From: Comamonadaceae bacterium 2PF
GTDB taxonomy: Bacteria > Pseudomonadota > Gammaproteobacteria > Burkholderiales > Burkholderiaceae_C
Direction of reading: 5' to 3'
DNA length: 59,584 bases
Assembly: GCA_005502875.1 (NCBI GenBank)
Contig: SCMV01000022.1
Span: 1 to 59,584 of the forward strand
The notes beneath the pieces were generated by a model. That model saw only the letters and a list, made by a program, of their open reading frames with translations, made no database searches and was not told the DNA's origin. Position numbers and translations under genes: made by a program. Positions 38,693 through 46,670 of the stretch are shown one piece after another (positions within the stretch are counted from its first letter, which is position 1; every line of letters starts with the position of its first letter).

Positions 38693-40555
38693 TCAGCGGG
38701 GCGCGTACTCGGGCACCAGGGCGTGCAATCGGGCGCGCAGCACCGACGGCGTGCCGGCGGCCTCGTCTTGCGCCAGGGCCAGCAGGCGCTCGATCCAGTC
38801 GGCGGGCAACTCGCCGTTGAGGCGGGCCAGGCGCAGGCGCGGGTGCGGCGTGGGCAGGGTGGTGTCGGCGTCGGCGAGCAATTCTTCGTAGAGCTTTTCG
38901 CCAGGGCGCAGGCCGCTGAACACGATGGGGATCTCGGCTTCGGTGTGTCCGCTCAGGCGGATGAGCTCGCGCGCCAGGTCGGCGATCTTGACCGACTGCC
39001 CCATGTCCATCACGAACACCTGACCGGTGTCGGCCAGCGAGGCGGCCTGCAGCACCAGCTGCGCGGCCTCGGGGATGGTCATGAAAAAGCGGGTGATCTC
39101 GGGGTGGGTGACGGTGACCGGCCCGCCCCGGGCGATCTGTTCCTTGAACTTGGGGATGACGCTGCCGCTCGAGCCCAGCACGTTGCCGAAGCGCACGGCC
39201 ATGAAGCGCGTGGCCGGCGCCTTGGCCGCCCAGTGCGAGATCACCATCTCGGCGGCGCGCTTGGTGGCGCCCATGACGTTGGTCGGGTTGACGGCCTTGT
39301 CGGTGGAGATCAGCACGAAGCGCTGCACGCCGGCTTCTGCGGAGGCCTGGGCGCACAGGTAGGTGCCCAGGGTGTTGTTGCGCAGGGCGATCCAGGCGTT
39401 GTCGTCCTCCATGAGCGGCACGTGCTTGTAGGCGGCGGCGTGGAAGACCAGATCGGGGCGGTGCTGGGCCATGGCGCGCTGCAAGGCGCCCAGGTCTTTC
39501 ACGTCGCCGACCAGGCGCACCAGGGGCAGGTGCGGGAACTGCTCGCCGAGTTCTTGCTCGACCTGGTAGAGCGCGAACTCGCTGAGCTCGAACAGCACGA
39601 TGCGGCTGGGGCCGAAGCGGGCGATCTGGCGGCAAAGTTCGGAGCCGATCGAGCCCCCTGCCCCGGTCACGAACACCGTCTGGCCGCTGATGAGCCCGGA
39701 GACGGCGCTCTCGTCGAGCTTGACGGCCTGGCGGCCCAGCAGGTCTTCGGGCTCGATGTCACGCACGCGGTCGATGCGGGAGCGGCCCTCGCGCAGCTCG
39801 TCGGCCGAGGGCACGGTGGCCACGGGCAGGCCGGTGGCTGCAGCCAGGTCGAGGGCGCGCTTTCGCTGATCCTGGGTGGCCGAAGGCATGGCCAGGATCA
39901 GGTGCGTGACGCCGTGCAGGGCATCGGGGTCCTGCAGCAACTCGAGCCCACCCCAGACGTTGACGCCCGAAATGGTGCTGCCGTGCTTGCGCCGTTCATC
40001 GTCGAGCAGACCGACCACGGTCCAGCCACGGTGCTGGATGCCGGCGATCAGCAGCTTGGCAGCGGCCCCGGCACCGAGCACCAGCGCCTGCTGCCCGTTG
40101 GGCGAGGCCCCGGCGCGGCGCGCGCGGGACGACTCACTGAGCATGCGCACGGCCATTCGGCCAATGGCCAGCAGCGTCAGCGCGAACAAAGGGTGCAGGG
40201 CCAGCACCGCGCGCGGCACCTCGACCAATTGCGCCATGAGCACGATGACGGCACTGGTCAGGCCAGCGCCGAGGCAGACCCAGCCCAGTCGGCTGATGTC
40301 GTGAAAGCTGATGTAGCGCCAGGTGGCGCGCGGCACGCCCAATGCCCAGGACAACACGCTGTAGATGGCGATGACCCCGAGGATGACCGCCCAGTCGTAA
40401 GACGGACGCTCATGCAGCCAGCGCTCGACCCCCATGCGAAAGAGGTAGGTGAGGTGCCAGGCCAGCAGGATCAGGCAGGCGTCCGCCAGCAGGACGACCG
40501 CCTGGCGCTGTGGGCGCAGGCGGTCGAGTTGTCGGTTCAGGGAGGACCAGAGCAT
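38693..40555 (-). CDS. Membrane nucleotide-sugar dehydratase/epimerase, WbpM/CapD type
   Basis: 620 aa. Four N-terminal membrane segments (about 20-130), a CoA-binding-like Rossmann domain (ALVLGAGAAAKLLIAG), then an SDR domain with GAGGSIGSEL, the Thr-Asp-Lys site in ISTDKAVNPTNVMGATKR and a downstream GLRPGEKLYEEL. WbpM-type enzymes make 4-keto-6-deoxy sugars (C6 dehydration of UDP-GlcNAc) for surface polysaccharide. No other polysaccharide gene is next to it, so it is a stand-alone gene here. ATG 40555 used; a TTG upstream is in frame. Confidence 0.9.
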   Translation of the reverse strand: MLWSSLNRQLDRLRPQRQAVVLLADACLILLAWHLTYLFRMGVERWLHERPSYDWAVILGVIAIYSVLSWALGVPRATWRYISFHDISRLGWVCLGAGLTSAVIVLMAQLVEVPRAVLALHPLFALTLLAIGRMAVRMLSESSRARRAGASPNGQQALVLGAGAAAKLLIAGIQHRGWTVVGLLDDERRKHGSTISGVNVWGGLELLQDPDALHGVTHLILAMPSATQDQRKRALDLAAATGLPVATVPSADELREGRSRIDRVRDIEPEDLLGRQAVKLDESAVSGLISGQTVFVTGAGGSIGSELCRQIARFGPSRIVLFELSEFALYQVEQELGEQFPHLPLVRLVGDVKDLGALQRAMAQHRPDLVFHAAAYKHVPLMEDDNAWIALRNNTLGTYLCAQASAEAGVQRFVLISTDKAVNPTNVMGATKRAAEMVISHWAAKAPATRFMAVRFGNVLGSSGSVIPKFKEQIARGGPVTVTHPEITRFFMTIPEAAQLVLQAASLADTGQVFVMDMGQSVKIADLARELIRLSGHTEAEIPIVFSGLRPGEKLYEELLADADTTLPTPHPRLRLARLNGELPADWIERLLALAQDEAAGTPSVLRARLHALVPEYAPR

Positions 40556-40651
40556 GGGCGCGGGCAACAAGGTTCAGGCGAACACATCGGCCAAGCGCCG
40601 CGGCGCGTGGCCAAAGCCTGTCATTGTGCCTGCGCCGCAGGCTCGGGCAGA

Positions 40652-40948
40652 TCACTTGGCGGAGGAAGCGGCCGGGGTGGCCGAGGCAGCGTGATGGGCG
40701 GCGTGAGCGGCCTTGTGCTGTTCCTTGCGGTCGTGGCGGGCTTCGCGCTTTTCGCGGCGCTCTTCACGCACATCGCGGCGCTCCTTGCGCAGCTCGTGGC
40801 CGGCCTTGTGGGCACCGGATGCCGCTGAGGCGGCTGCCACGGCAGGCGTCACCGGCGTGGCGGGGGGCGCCGGGGTGGCGGGGGCCTGGGCAATGGCCGA
40901 GGCCGAAGCAGCGGTGATCAAGGCAGCGGCGAGCAGGCGGATCTTCAT
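40652..40948 (-). CDS. Small secreted, highly charged protein
   Basis: 98 aa. A signal peptide (MKIRLLAAALITAASASAIA) ends near IAQA. The rest is Ala/Pro-rich and then an Arg/Glu/Lys/His-rich helix (HELRKERRDVREERREKR), probably a charged alpha-helix or coiled coil, with an Ala/His-rich tail. No family recognised. The ATG at 40948 is fixed by the signal peptide. It is divergent from the DUF1653 gene. Confidence 0.7.
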   Translation of the reverse strand: MKIRLLAAALITAASASAIAQAPATPAPPATPVTPAVAAASAASGAHKAGHELRKERRDVREERREKREARHDRKEQHKAAHAAHHAASATPAASSAK

Positions 40949-41067
40949 GGCGGTGTCCTTCATTCGAGGTTGAGGGGTCGGGGCGTGCGCCCTTGGCTTG
41001 TTCAACGCCAACTTGACCTGCGCCGTGGACAATCGCGCCCGTAAAGGCCATGTAAAGCCAGCCAACC

Positions 41068-41325
41068 ATGCGCAACGACGACGACCTCACGCCCCTGCCC
41101 GCCATCCCCACCGGCCTCTACACCCATTACAAGGGTGGCCAATACGAGGTGTTTGGCGTGGCTCGCCACAGCGAAACACACGAAGCTTTGGTGGTCTATC
41201 GGCCGCTGTATGGCGAAGGCGCGCTGTGGGTGCGGCCCTTCGAGATGTTCACCGGCGAGGTGGTGATCGAAGGGGTGCGCCAGGCCCGCTTCAGGTGGAC
41301 GCCCGACGCGCCAGTGGCTGGTTGA
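41068..41325 (+). CDS. DUF1653 family protein
   Basis: An 85-aa small protein with the DUF1653 pattern: LYTHYKGGQYEVFGVARHSETHE and ALVVYRPLYGEGALWVRPFEMF. Function is unknown; the family is soluble and widespread in proteobacteria. Its 3' end overlaps the convergent ferredoxin-like gene by 35 bp. Confidence 0.88.
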   Translation: MRNDDDLTPLPAIPTGLYTHYKGGQYEVFGVARHSETHEALVVYRPLYGEGALWVRPFEMFTGEVVIEGVRQARFRWTPDAPVAG

Positions 41326-41626
41326 GCGTGACATCGCCCTCGGGCAACGCCACGCAAGGCAACACCTCCCCCGCGTCGTGCTCATCCGGGCTCAGGCCCG
41401 GCCACTCGGTGCGGTAACGGACGCGGCCTTGCGTCATCCGGCAACGGCAGGCTCGACAGGTGCCATTGCGGCAAGAGCGCGGCAGCTCAAAGCCTGCCGC
41501 CAGGGCGGCTTCCAGCAGGCTCTGGCCAGGGCGCACGGGCACGCGCACCCCCAGGGGCAGCAGGGTCAGCCACGTGTCCTCGACCGTGGACGGGTGGGCA
41601 TCAAGTGGCGTGATCGGCGCAGGCAT
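41291..41626 (-). CDS. Plant-type [2Fe-2S] ferredoxin-like protein
   Basis: 111 aa with cluster cysteines in the SCRNGTCRACRC block followed by a fourth Cys about 30 residues later (GEVLPCVALP), the CX4CX2C...C arrangement of [2Fe-2S] ferredoxins. VRPGQSLLEAALAAGFELP before it is the usual lead-in. No reductase partner is adjacent. The ATG at 41626 is preferred; the frame opens further upstream through low-complexity residues. Confidence 0.85.
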   Translation of the reverse strand: MPAPITPLDAHPSTVEDTWLTLLPLGVRVPVRPGQSLLEAALAAGFELPRSCRNGTCRACRCRMTQGRVRYRTEWPGLSPDEHDAGEVLPCVALPEGDVTLNQPLARRAST

Positions 41627-41645
41627 GACCTCGCACCCTGCCGGC

Positions 41646-42008
41646 TCAGCGGCTGGCTGGCCAATCCGGGGGCTGCCAGGCGCGCTGGGGTGCGGCGGGC
41701 GTTGCAGGCGCCTCCGGCGCAGGCTCTCGGCGCTGCTCGGCGCCTTGTTTGTCATCGGCCTTGTCGCCTTCGCCCGCCTTCGGGTCTTTGTCCTCTGCGG
41801 TGACCGCGCGCACCCCCGCAGCGGCCACGTCCACGGTGGTCTCGACCACGGTGGCGGTCACGCTGACAGCGGTGGCGGCCACCGTGACGGCGGCATCGGC
41901 CACGGCCAGCACGCTGCAGCCAGACATCGACGCCAGCAAGGCCACGGCGGCGGTCGTGCGAATCAGCGAGCGGGCAACGACGTGGTGCTCGATGGAGAAC
42001 AAGGACAT
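41646..42008 (-). CDS. Putative lipoprotein with Val/Ala/Thr-rich segment
   Basis: 120 aa. A hydrophobic lead (RTTAAVALLASMSGC) ends in a lipobox-like SGC at about residue 31. The next 40 residues are almost only Val, Ala and Thr (TVAATAVSVTATVVE), then a Lys/Asp/Glu/Pro-rich end. No family I can name with confidence. It lies 32 bp after dinB on the same strand. Confidence 0.65.
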   Translation of the reverse strand: MSLFSIEHHVVARSLIRTTAAVALLASMSGCSVLAVADAAVTVAATAVSVTATVVETTVDVAAAGVRAVTAEDKDPKAGEGDKADDKQGAEQRREPAPEAPATPAAPQRAWQPPDWPASR

Positions 42009-42040
42009 GGTGTGGACTGCAAAAAAGGATTCGGAACCGG

Positions 42041-43261
42041 TCAGGCTGGTGCCGCGTCGGCCTGATCGAACAAAGGCAACGAATGCGGCACGGCTTCGCG
42101 CTGCGCAGGCTCGCTGCCGTCACCGGGCACCAGGGCCGCCATTTTCACGCCAATCAGGCGCAGGCGCTGATCGAGCGGCACGGTCTTGAGGCAACGGCCC
42201 GCCCATTGTCGGATGACAGCGGCGTCGCGCGTGGCGTGGGGCAGCGTGAGGCTGCGGGTGACGATGTGAAAGTCGTCGTAGCGCAGCTTGACCCCGACGC
42301 AGCGCCCCGCGTAGCCCTTGCGCTGCAGGTCTGCGGCGAGCTGCTCGCACAGGCGGGTGAAGATGGGCGTGAGCGCGGCCCGGTCCTCGCGCGGGTGCAG
42401 GTCGCGCTCGAACGTGGTTTCTCTGCTGATGGATTTGGGCTCGCGCCAGGTGACGACAGGTCGCTCGTCGCGGCCATGCGCCGCCTCATGCAGCCACTGG
42501 CCGTAGCTGCGTCCGAACGCTTGAACCAGCTCGGCCGGATCGGCGCCGGCCAGCTCGCCGATGGTGTGGATGCCACGCTCGGCCAGGCGTGCATTGGCCT
42601 TGGGGCCGATGCCGTTGATGCGCGCAGCCGGCAATGGCCACACGCGCGATGGCACATCGGCGTGGGTGAGCAAGGTCAGGCCATCGGGCTTGTCCAGGTC
42701 GGAGGCCAGCTTGCTGAGCAGCTTGTTGGGCGTGACGCCGATCGAGCAACTCAGCCCGGTGGCTTGGCGCACCGCCTGCTTGATGCGAGCGGCCAGGTCA
42801 CGCACGCCGGCGAGCGGGTCCTCTGGCGTGCGCTCACGCGCACCGGGCACGTCACCGAGGTCCATGTAGATCTCGTCGATGCCACGGTCTTCGATGACCG
42901 GCACGATCTCGGCCACCGCCGCCTTAAACAGGCGGGAGCAGCGGCGGTACTCGTCGAAATCAACGGGCAGCAGCACCGCATCAGGGGCCAGCGCAGCGGC
43001 CTTCATCAGGCCCATGCCGGAATGCACGCCAAAAGCACGGGCGGCATAGGTGGCGGTGGTGACGACGCCCCGGCCCGCGTAGTCACGCAGGCGAGCGAAC
43101 CGGTGCGCACCATCGACCAAGGCTTCAGGTTGATGGCGTCGCCCACCACCGATCACCACAGGCTGGCCCTGCAACTGCGGGTAACGCAGCAGCTCGACCG
43201 ACGCGTAAAACGCATCCATGTCAAGGTGGGCGATGAGGCGGTCGGGATGGGGATCGGTCAC
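42041..43261 (-). CDS. dinB: DNA polymerase IV (Y family)
   Basis: DinB performs translesion synthesis and is non-processive. About 406 aa, with the Y-family motifs HLDMDAFYASVE (first metal Asp), RGIDEIYMDL (second Asp-Glu) and GIGPKANARLAERGI (thumb HhH). A sliding-clamp-like motif is at the very C-terminus (SLPLFDQ). The protein is longer than E. coli Pol IV (351 aa), mainly in loops. Start is uncertain: GTG 43261 (VTDPHPDR) is used, GTG 43279 is also possible. No LexA box was identified upstream. Confidence 0.92.
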   Translation of the reverse strand: MTDPHPDRLIAHLDMDAFYASVELLRYPQLQGQPVVIGGGRRHQPEALVDGAHRFARLRDYAGRGVVTTATYAARAFGVHSGMGLMKAAALAPDAVLLPVDFDEYRRCSRLFKAAVAEIVPVIEDRGIDEIYMDLGDVPGARERTPEDPLAGVRDLAARIKQAVRQATGLSCSIGVTPNKLLSKLASDLDKPDGLTLLTHADVPSRVWPLPAARINGIGPKANARLAERGIHTIGELAGADPAELVQAFGRSYGQWLHEAAHGRDERPVVTWREPKSISRETTFERDLHPREDRAALTPIFTRLCEQLAADLQRKGYAGRCVGVKLRYDDFHIVTRSLTLPHATRDAAVIRQWAGRCLKTVPLDQRLRLIGVKMAALVPGDGSEPAQREAVPHSLPLFDQADAAPA

Positions 43262-43373
43262 GTTTGGGCGCCCACCCACGCAAGAGAGCGGACGCCGTGC
43301 GCATTGTCGCGCGAGCCGGCGCCCCGCGCAGGCACGGAGCCTTCAGGCGCGCGCAATCGGCAAAAGGGACCGA

Positions 43374-43670
43374 TCAGGCCTGCATGTCGAGCAGGCTGCC
43401 GGTCATGCGCTTTTCGGCCTCGATGGTGCGCAGGTTGGCGCGAAAGGCATAGGTGGCCTGCATTTGCTCGACCAAATCGGCAGCCAGGTCGGGGCCCACT
43501 TCCTGGGCTTTGCCGACCACGGTGAGCACGCCTTCTTGCTCCTGGGTCTGCTGCACGACCTGATCGCGGCGGAAACCAGGCGTCTGGCTGTTGGCGATGT
43601 TGTTGGCGGCGGCATCGAGGCGGGTGGATGCCGCCTGCACGCCGCTCAAGGCAATGGATGTGACGTTCAT
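43374..43670 (-). CDS. Free-standing mini flagellar-rod-like protein (FlgC/FlgB-like)
   Basis: 98 aa made of just the two conserved ends of flagellar rod proteins: an N-terminal ALSGVQAASTRLDAAANNIAN (the rod signature) directly joined to a C-terminal helix (LAADLVEQMQATYAFRANLR). The central domain of FlgC/FlgG is missing. No other flagellar gene is in the window. Such short proteins exist in betaproteobacteria and pseudomonads outside flagellar clusters, with unknown role; it might cap, mimic or regulate rod assembly. It is 94 bp from dinB. Confidence 0.75.
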   Translation of the reverse strand: MNVTSIALSGVQAASTRLDAAANNIANSQTPGFRRDQVVQQTQEQEGVLTVVGKAQEVGPDLAADLVEQMQATYAFRANLRTIEAEKRMTGSLLDMQA

Positions 43671-43733
43671 GGCGCCCTCCTGGTGTGCACAGTGTGCCGC
43701 GCGAGTCGGGCCGCGTCACCCGCCGGCCTCGAT

Positions 43734-46358
43734 TCAGGGCCCGTGATCGTGCGGATTGCTCGGCATCTGCCCGGCCGACGGCCCGAAAGCCCAGGCGCAC
43801 ACCTCCTCGGGCGCGAGCCTTGCGCCCAGCTCAGACAGGCTGCGCCGCACCGATGGCTCCAGCGCATCTTCCACCGCTGCACGCACCCGTGTTCGGGCGT
43901 AGACACCCAACACATCGCCCGCCCCCCATTGCGAGCGCTGCCGCTCGGCGTGGCCCAGCAAGCGAGCCGCCGCTTCCATGCGCCCTTCCTGTGAGGCCAA
44001 CAGGGCCAGCAGGACCGAGTAGCGGCCAAACCATTCCCAGCCGCGGCTGCGCGAGGCTTCAGCGAACGCCAACAGGCTGGCTCGGGCCTGTGCCAGGTCG
44101 CCTCGCACAAAGGCCACGCAGGCCACGGTGGCCAGGGCATGGGCCACGAAATGGTCACGCCGGTGGCGGCTGCGCGCCAGGACCTGCTGGCTCACGCGCC
44201 AGGCGCCATCGGTGTCACCCAAGGCCAGGCAGATGGCGGCCAGGTCGCTCAGCGCAGCCGAGAGCACGCCGTCGAGCCCGGCGGCCTGGGCTTGCACGAT
44301 GAGCCCCTGACAGGTGCGGCGTGCATCGGCCATGCGCTCTTGCGCGCGCAGCACCCCCACCTCGGCCAGCAGGCGCTGGCTGAGCAAGCGCGCGGGCCAG
44401 GTCGACGCCTCCAGGCGTGCCATCTCGCGCAGCGCCTGCTGGGCCTGCTCGGCGCTGAGCAGGCCGCTGCTCAACTGGCCGTGCAGGCCGAGGAAGACGC
44501 CCCGCTCGTCGCGGCCCTGGCGCGCGCCATCGGTGGCGCGCTGCGACCAGGCCAGCATGCGGTCGTTGTCCACGCCCCATTGCATGCGACCGGCTTCCAG
44601 CCAGAAGCGAGCGGCTTCGGGCGCCGCACCCAGCGCCAGCGCCGACTCCACCAGGAGGTCGCCCCGATGGCGCGCCTCGGGCACCAGCCCCAGCAGCATG
44701 AAAAGCGGCCCCGCCGAGCCCAGGAGCCGAACACCCAGGGTGGGCGCGTGCTCGGTCGCCCAATCGAGCGCCAAACGCACGTTGTCGATGTCGGCCGCGT
44801 GGCGCCCCAACCAGTCGACGTCGGAAGACGACCAGTGCGTGTCATAGGCCGCTTCGAGCAAATCGGCCACGGCCAGGGCGTGGTGGCGCTGAAGACCTGC
44901 CTGCTCGCCACTGGCCTGCAGCTTGAGCATGGCGTGTTCGCGCACGCTGTCGAGCAGGCGATAGCGCGGCTGCTCACCACCTTCGACCACGACCAGGGAT
45001 CGCTCGGCCAACGCGCCCAGGGTGTCGAGCACGCGCCACTCGTCGAGCGCTTCGCCCTTGGGGCCGGGCCGCCCCAGGATCGACACCAGCGACAGCGGGA
45101 AGCTGCCGGCGAACACCGCCAGGCGACGGAACATCGCCTGCTCGGGCGGCTCCAGCAAGCCGTGGCTCCAGTCCAGCGCGGCCTGCAGGGTCTGGTGGCG
45201 GTCAGGAGAGCCGACCTGCCGTTGGGCGAGCAGCTCGAAGCGTTCGTCGAGCCGCTTGAGCACGCCGCTCAACCCCAGCAAGGGCACCCGGGCGGCCGCG
45301 AGCTTGATGGCCAGCGGCAGGCCATCGAGTCGCCGGCACAGCTGCGTCGCTTCAGCGACCTGGTTGGCCTGCAACTCGAAATGGCGATCGACCGCGCGCA
45401 CCTGATCCAGCAGCAACTCGAGCGCACCATGGGCCACGGCCTCTTGCGAGCTGGCCTCGGGCGGTGGCACCGCCAGGGGACCGAGGCGAAACACCCGCTC
45501 GCCCGCCACCTTCAGCGGCACCTGGCTGGTCACCAGCAGCCGCACCCCGGTGGCACCGGCCAGGATGGCACAGGCCAGCTCAGCCACGGCGGCACCCACC
45601 TGCTCCGCGTTGTCGAGCACGATGAGGACCCTCAGGGGGCGCAAGGCTTTGACCAAGGTCGAGAGCCCCCGCTCGGGGTCGATGAGCACCCCCAGCCCCA
45701 GTGCCTGGGCCACCGAGGTCACGACCTGTGCAGGGTCGTGCAGCGCAGAAAGGTCGACCCAGGCCGATCCATCGGGGCGGTCCGCCCGCCATCGGTGGGC
45801 AGCGGCCAAAGCCAAAGCGGTTTTGCCCATGCCGGACGGCCCCACCACGGTGATCAGGGCGGCTGGCAGGCAGGCATCCAACGCGGACAGGTCGCTGTCG
45901 CGCCCCAACAATCGGGCCGTCGGTTCGGGGAGCACCGAGAGGGCGTCGGCCGCAGCGTGGGTGTGCCAGGCACGGTTTGGCCTGGCTGTGAGCCGTGTGG
46001 CCCGTGTCGCGTCTGCCTGGGCTTGATCGGGTGGCGCGGCGTGCACAGCCTGAACGGCCTGCACAAAGCGGTACCCCCGGCCAGGCACGGTGACGATCAT
46101 GTGCGCGCCCAGCACCTTGCGCAGCGCCGAAACCTGCACCTGCAGGTTGTTTTCTTCGACCACCAGCCCGGGCCAGACCCGGTCCAGCAGCTCGGCTTTG
46201 GTCAACAGACGGCCCGGGCGCCCCAGCAACGCGGTGAGCAAGGCAATGGCCCTCGCGCCCAGTCCGACCGGCTGGCCCTCGCGGTACAGCAGCCTCTCGG
46301 AGGTGTCGAGCTCGAAGCCATCGAACCGGTAACGTTGTGCCAAGGGGTCCTCGGACAT
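43734..46358 (-). CDS. Large OmpR-type winged-helix regulator with P-loop NTPase and TPR-like domain
   Basis: 874 aa. Residues about 8-105 are an OmpR/PhoB-type winged helix (LTKAELLDRVWPGLVVEENN, VPGRGYRFV). From about 155 comes an AAA/STAND ATPase: Walker A VGPSGMGKTALA, Walker B VLIVLDNAEQV, and RLDGLPLAIKLAAAR. The last 350 residues are helical, TPR-like. The layout is that of SARP/AfsR- or MalT-like signal-transduction ATPases that bind DNA when an unknown signal is present. Three TTCAGG repeats upstream fit an OmpR-type site. It lies 63 bp before the mini-rod gene, so they may share a transcript. Confidence 0.88.
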   Translation of the reverse strand: MSEDPLAQRYRFDGFELDTSERLLYREGQPVGLGARAIALLTALLGRPGRLLTKAELLDRVWPGLVVEENNLQVQVSALRKVLGAHMIVTVPGRGYRFVQAVQAVHAAPPDQAQADATRATRLTARPNRAWHTHAAADALSVLPEPTARLLGRDSDLSALDACLPAALITVVGPSGMGKTALALAAAHRWRADRPDGSAWVDLSALHDPAQVVTSVAQALGLGVLIDPERGLSTLVKALRPLRVLIVLDNAEQVGAAVAELACAILAGATGVRLLVTSQVPLKVAGERVFRLGPLAVPPPEASSQEAVAHGALELLLDQVRAVDRHFELQANQVAEATQLCRRLDGLPLAIKLAAARVPLLGLSGVLKRLDERFELLAQRQVGSPDRHQTLQAALDWSHGLLEPPEQAMFRRLAVFAGSFPLSLVSILGRPGPKGEALDEWRVLDTLGALAERSLVVVEGGEQPRYRLLDSVREHAMLKLQASGEQAGLQRHHALAVADLLEAAYDTHWSSSDVDWLGRHAADIDNVRLALDWATEHAPTLGVRLLGSAGPLFMLLGLVPEARHRGDLLVESALALGAAPEAARFWLEAGRMQWGVDNDRMLAWSQRATDGARQGRDERGVFLGLHGQLSSGLLSAEQAQQALREMARLEASTWPARLLSQRLLAEVGVLRAQERMADARRTCQGLIVQAQAAGLDGVLSAALSDLAAICLALGDTDGAWRVSQQVLARSRHRRDHFVAHALATVACVAFVRGDLAQARASLLAFAEASRSRGWEWFGRYSVLLALLASQEGRMEAAARLLGHAERQRSQWGAGDVLGVYARTRVRAAVEDALEPSVRRSLSELGARLAPEEVCAWAFGPSAGQMPSNPHDHGP

Positions 46359-46413
46359 GCCTCGATCGGCTGCAGCACCGGCGTCCTGCCGGCAGGGACG
46401 AAACGGGGGACGC

Positions 46414-46441
46414 TTCAGGAGTTTTTCAGGCTCTCTTCAGG
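46414..46441 (-). promoter_or_regulatory. Three direct repeats at 11-bp spacing before the winged-helix regulator
   Basis: TTCAGG occurs at 46414, 46425 and 46436, exactly 11 bp apart (CCTGAA on the regulator's strand), 56-83 bp upstream of its ATG at 46358. One repeat per helical turn is the spacing of SARP/OmpR-type half-sites, which suggests autoregulation. Confidence 0.55.
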
Positions 46442-46596
46442 ACGGCGCTGCGCATCAACCCGACAATCTGTTCCATTCTAAAGAAATTCAGCACACAGCC
46501 TTCAGCCAGCCCGGGCCCGCAAGCCAGGTTGAAGTCTGTGTCTCGGCGCTGTCATCGACCCGAACGACGTGAATGCTTCGGGCCCAAAAGGGTTTA

Positions 46597-46636
46597 CCCG
46601 CTGTCCTGGTCACCAGGCAGCGGGTTTTCCGTTTTT
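46597..46636 (+). terminator. Plus-strand intrinsic terminator in a 312-bp gap
   Basis: CCCGCTG (46597-46603) pairs with CAGCGGG (46618-46624), with an inner CCTGG-TCA-CCAGG stem, followed by TTTTCCGTTTTT. The T-tract faces the plus strand although both flanking genes (43734-46358 and 46671-50510) are on the minus strand. On the minus strand the stem is followed only by TAAACCCTTTTG, so it may also weakly serve the DUF748 gene. The rest of the gap, 46359-46670, shows no convincing gene. Confidence 0.6.
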
Positions 46637-46670
46637 GGGCGGGCGCACAAGGCCCGCGCCACCCGCTGGA

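Noticed and set aside
36695-40828. Very long open frame (over 1300 codons) on the plus strand opposite MoeB-like, ctpA and the WbpM-like gene
   Set aside because: Its residues are Gly/Ala/His/Gln-rich without motifs, and it mirrors well-supported genes on the other strand; high GC creates such open antisense frames.
44139-46481. Open plus-strand frame opposite the winged-helix regulator
   Set aside because: Low-complexity Gln/His/Arg translation; the minus-strand reading has winged-helix, Walker A and Walker B motifs.
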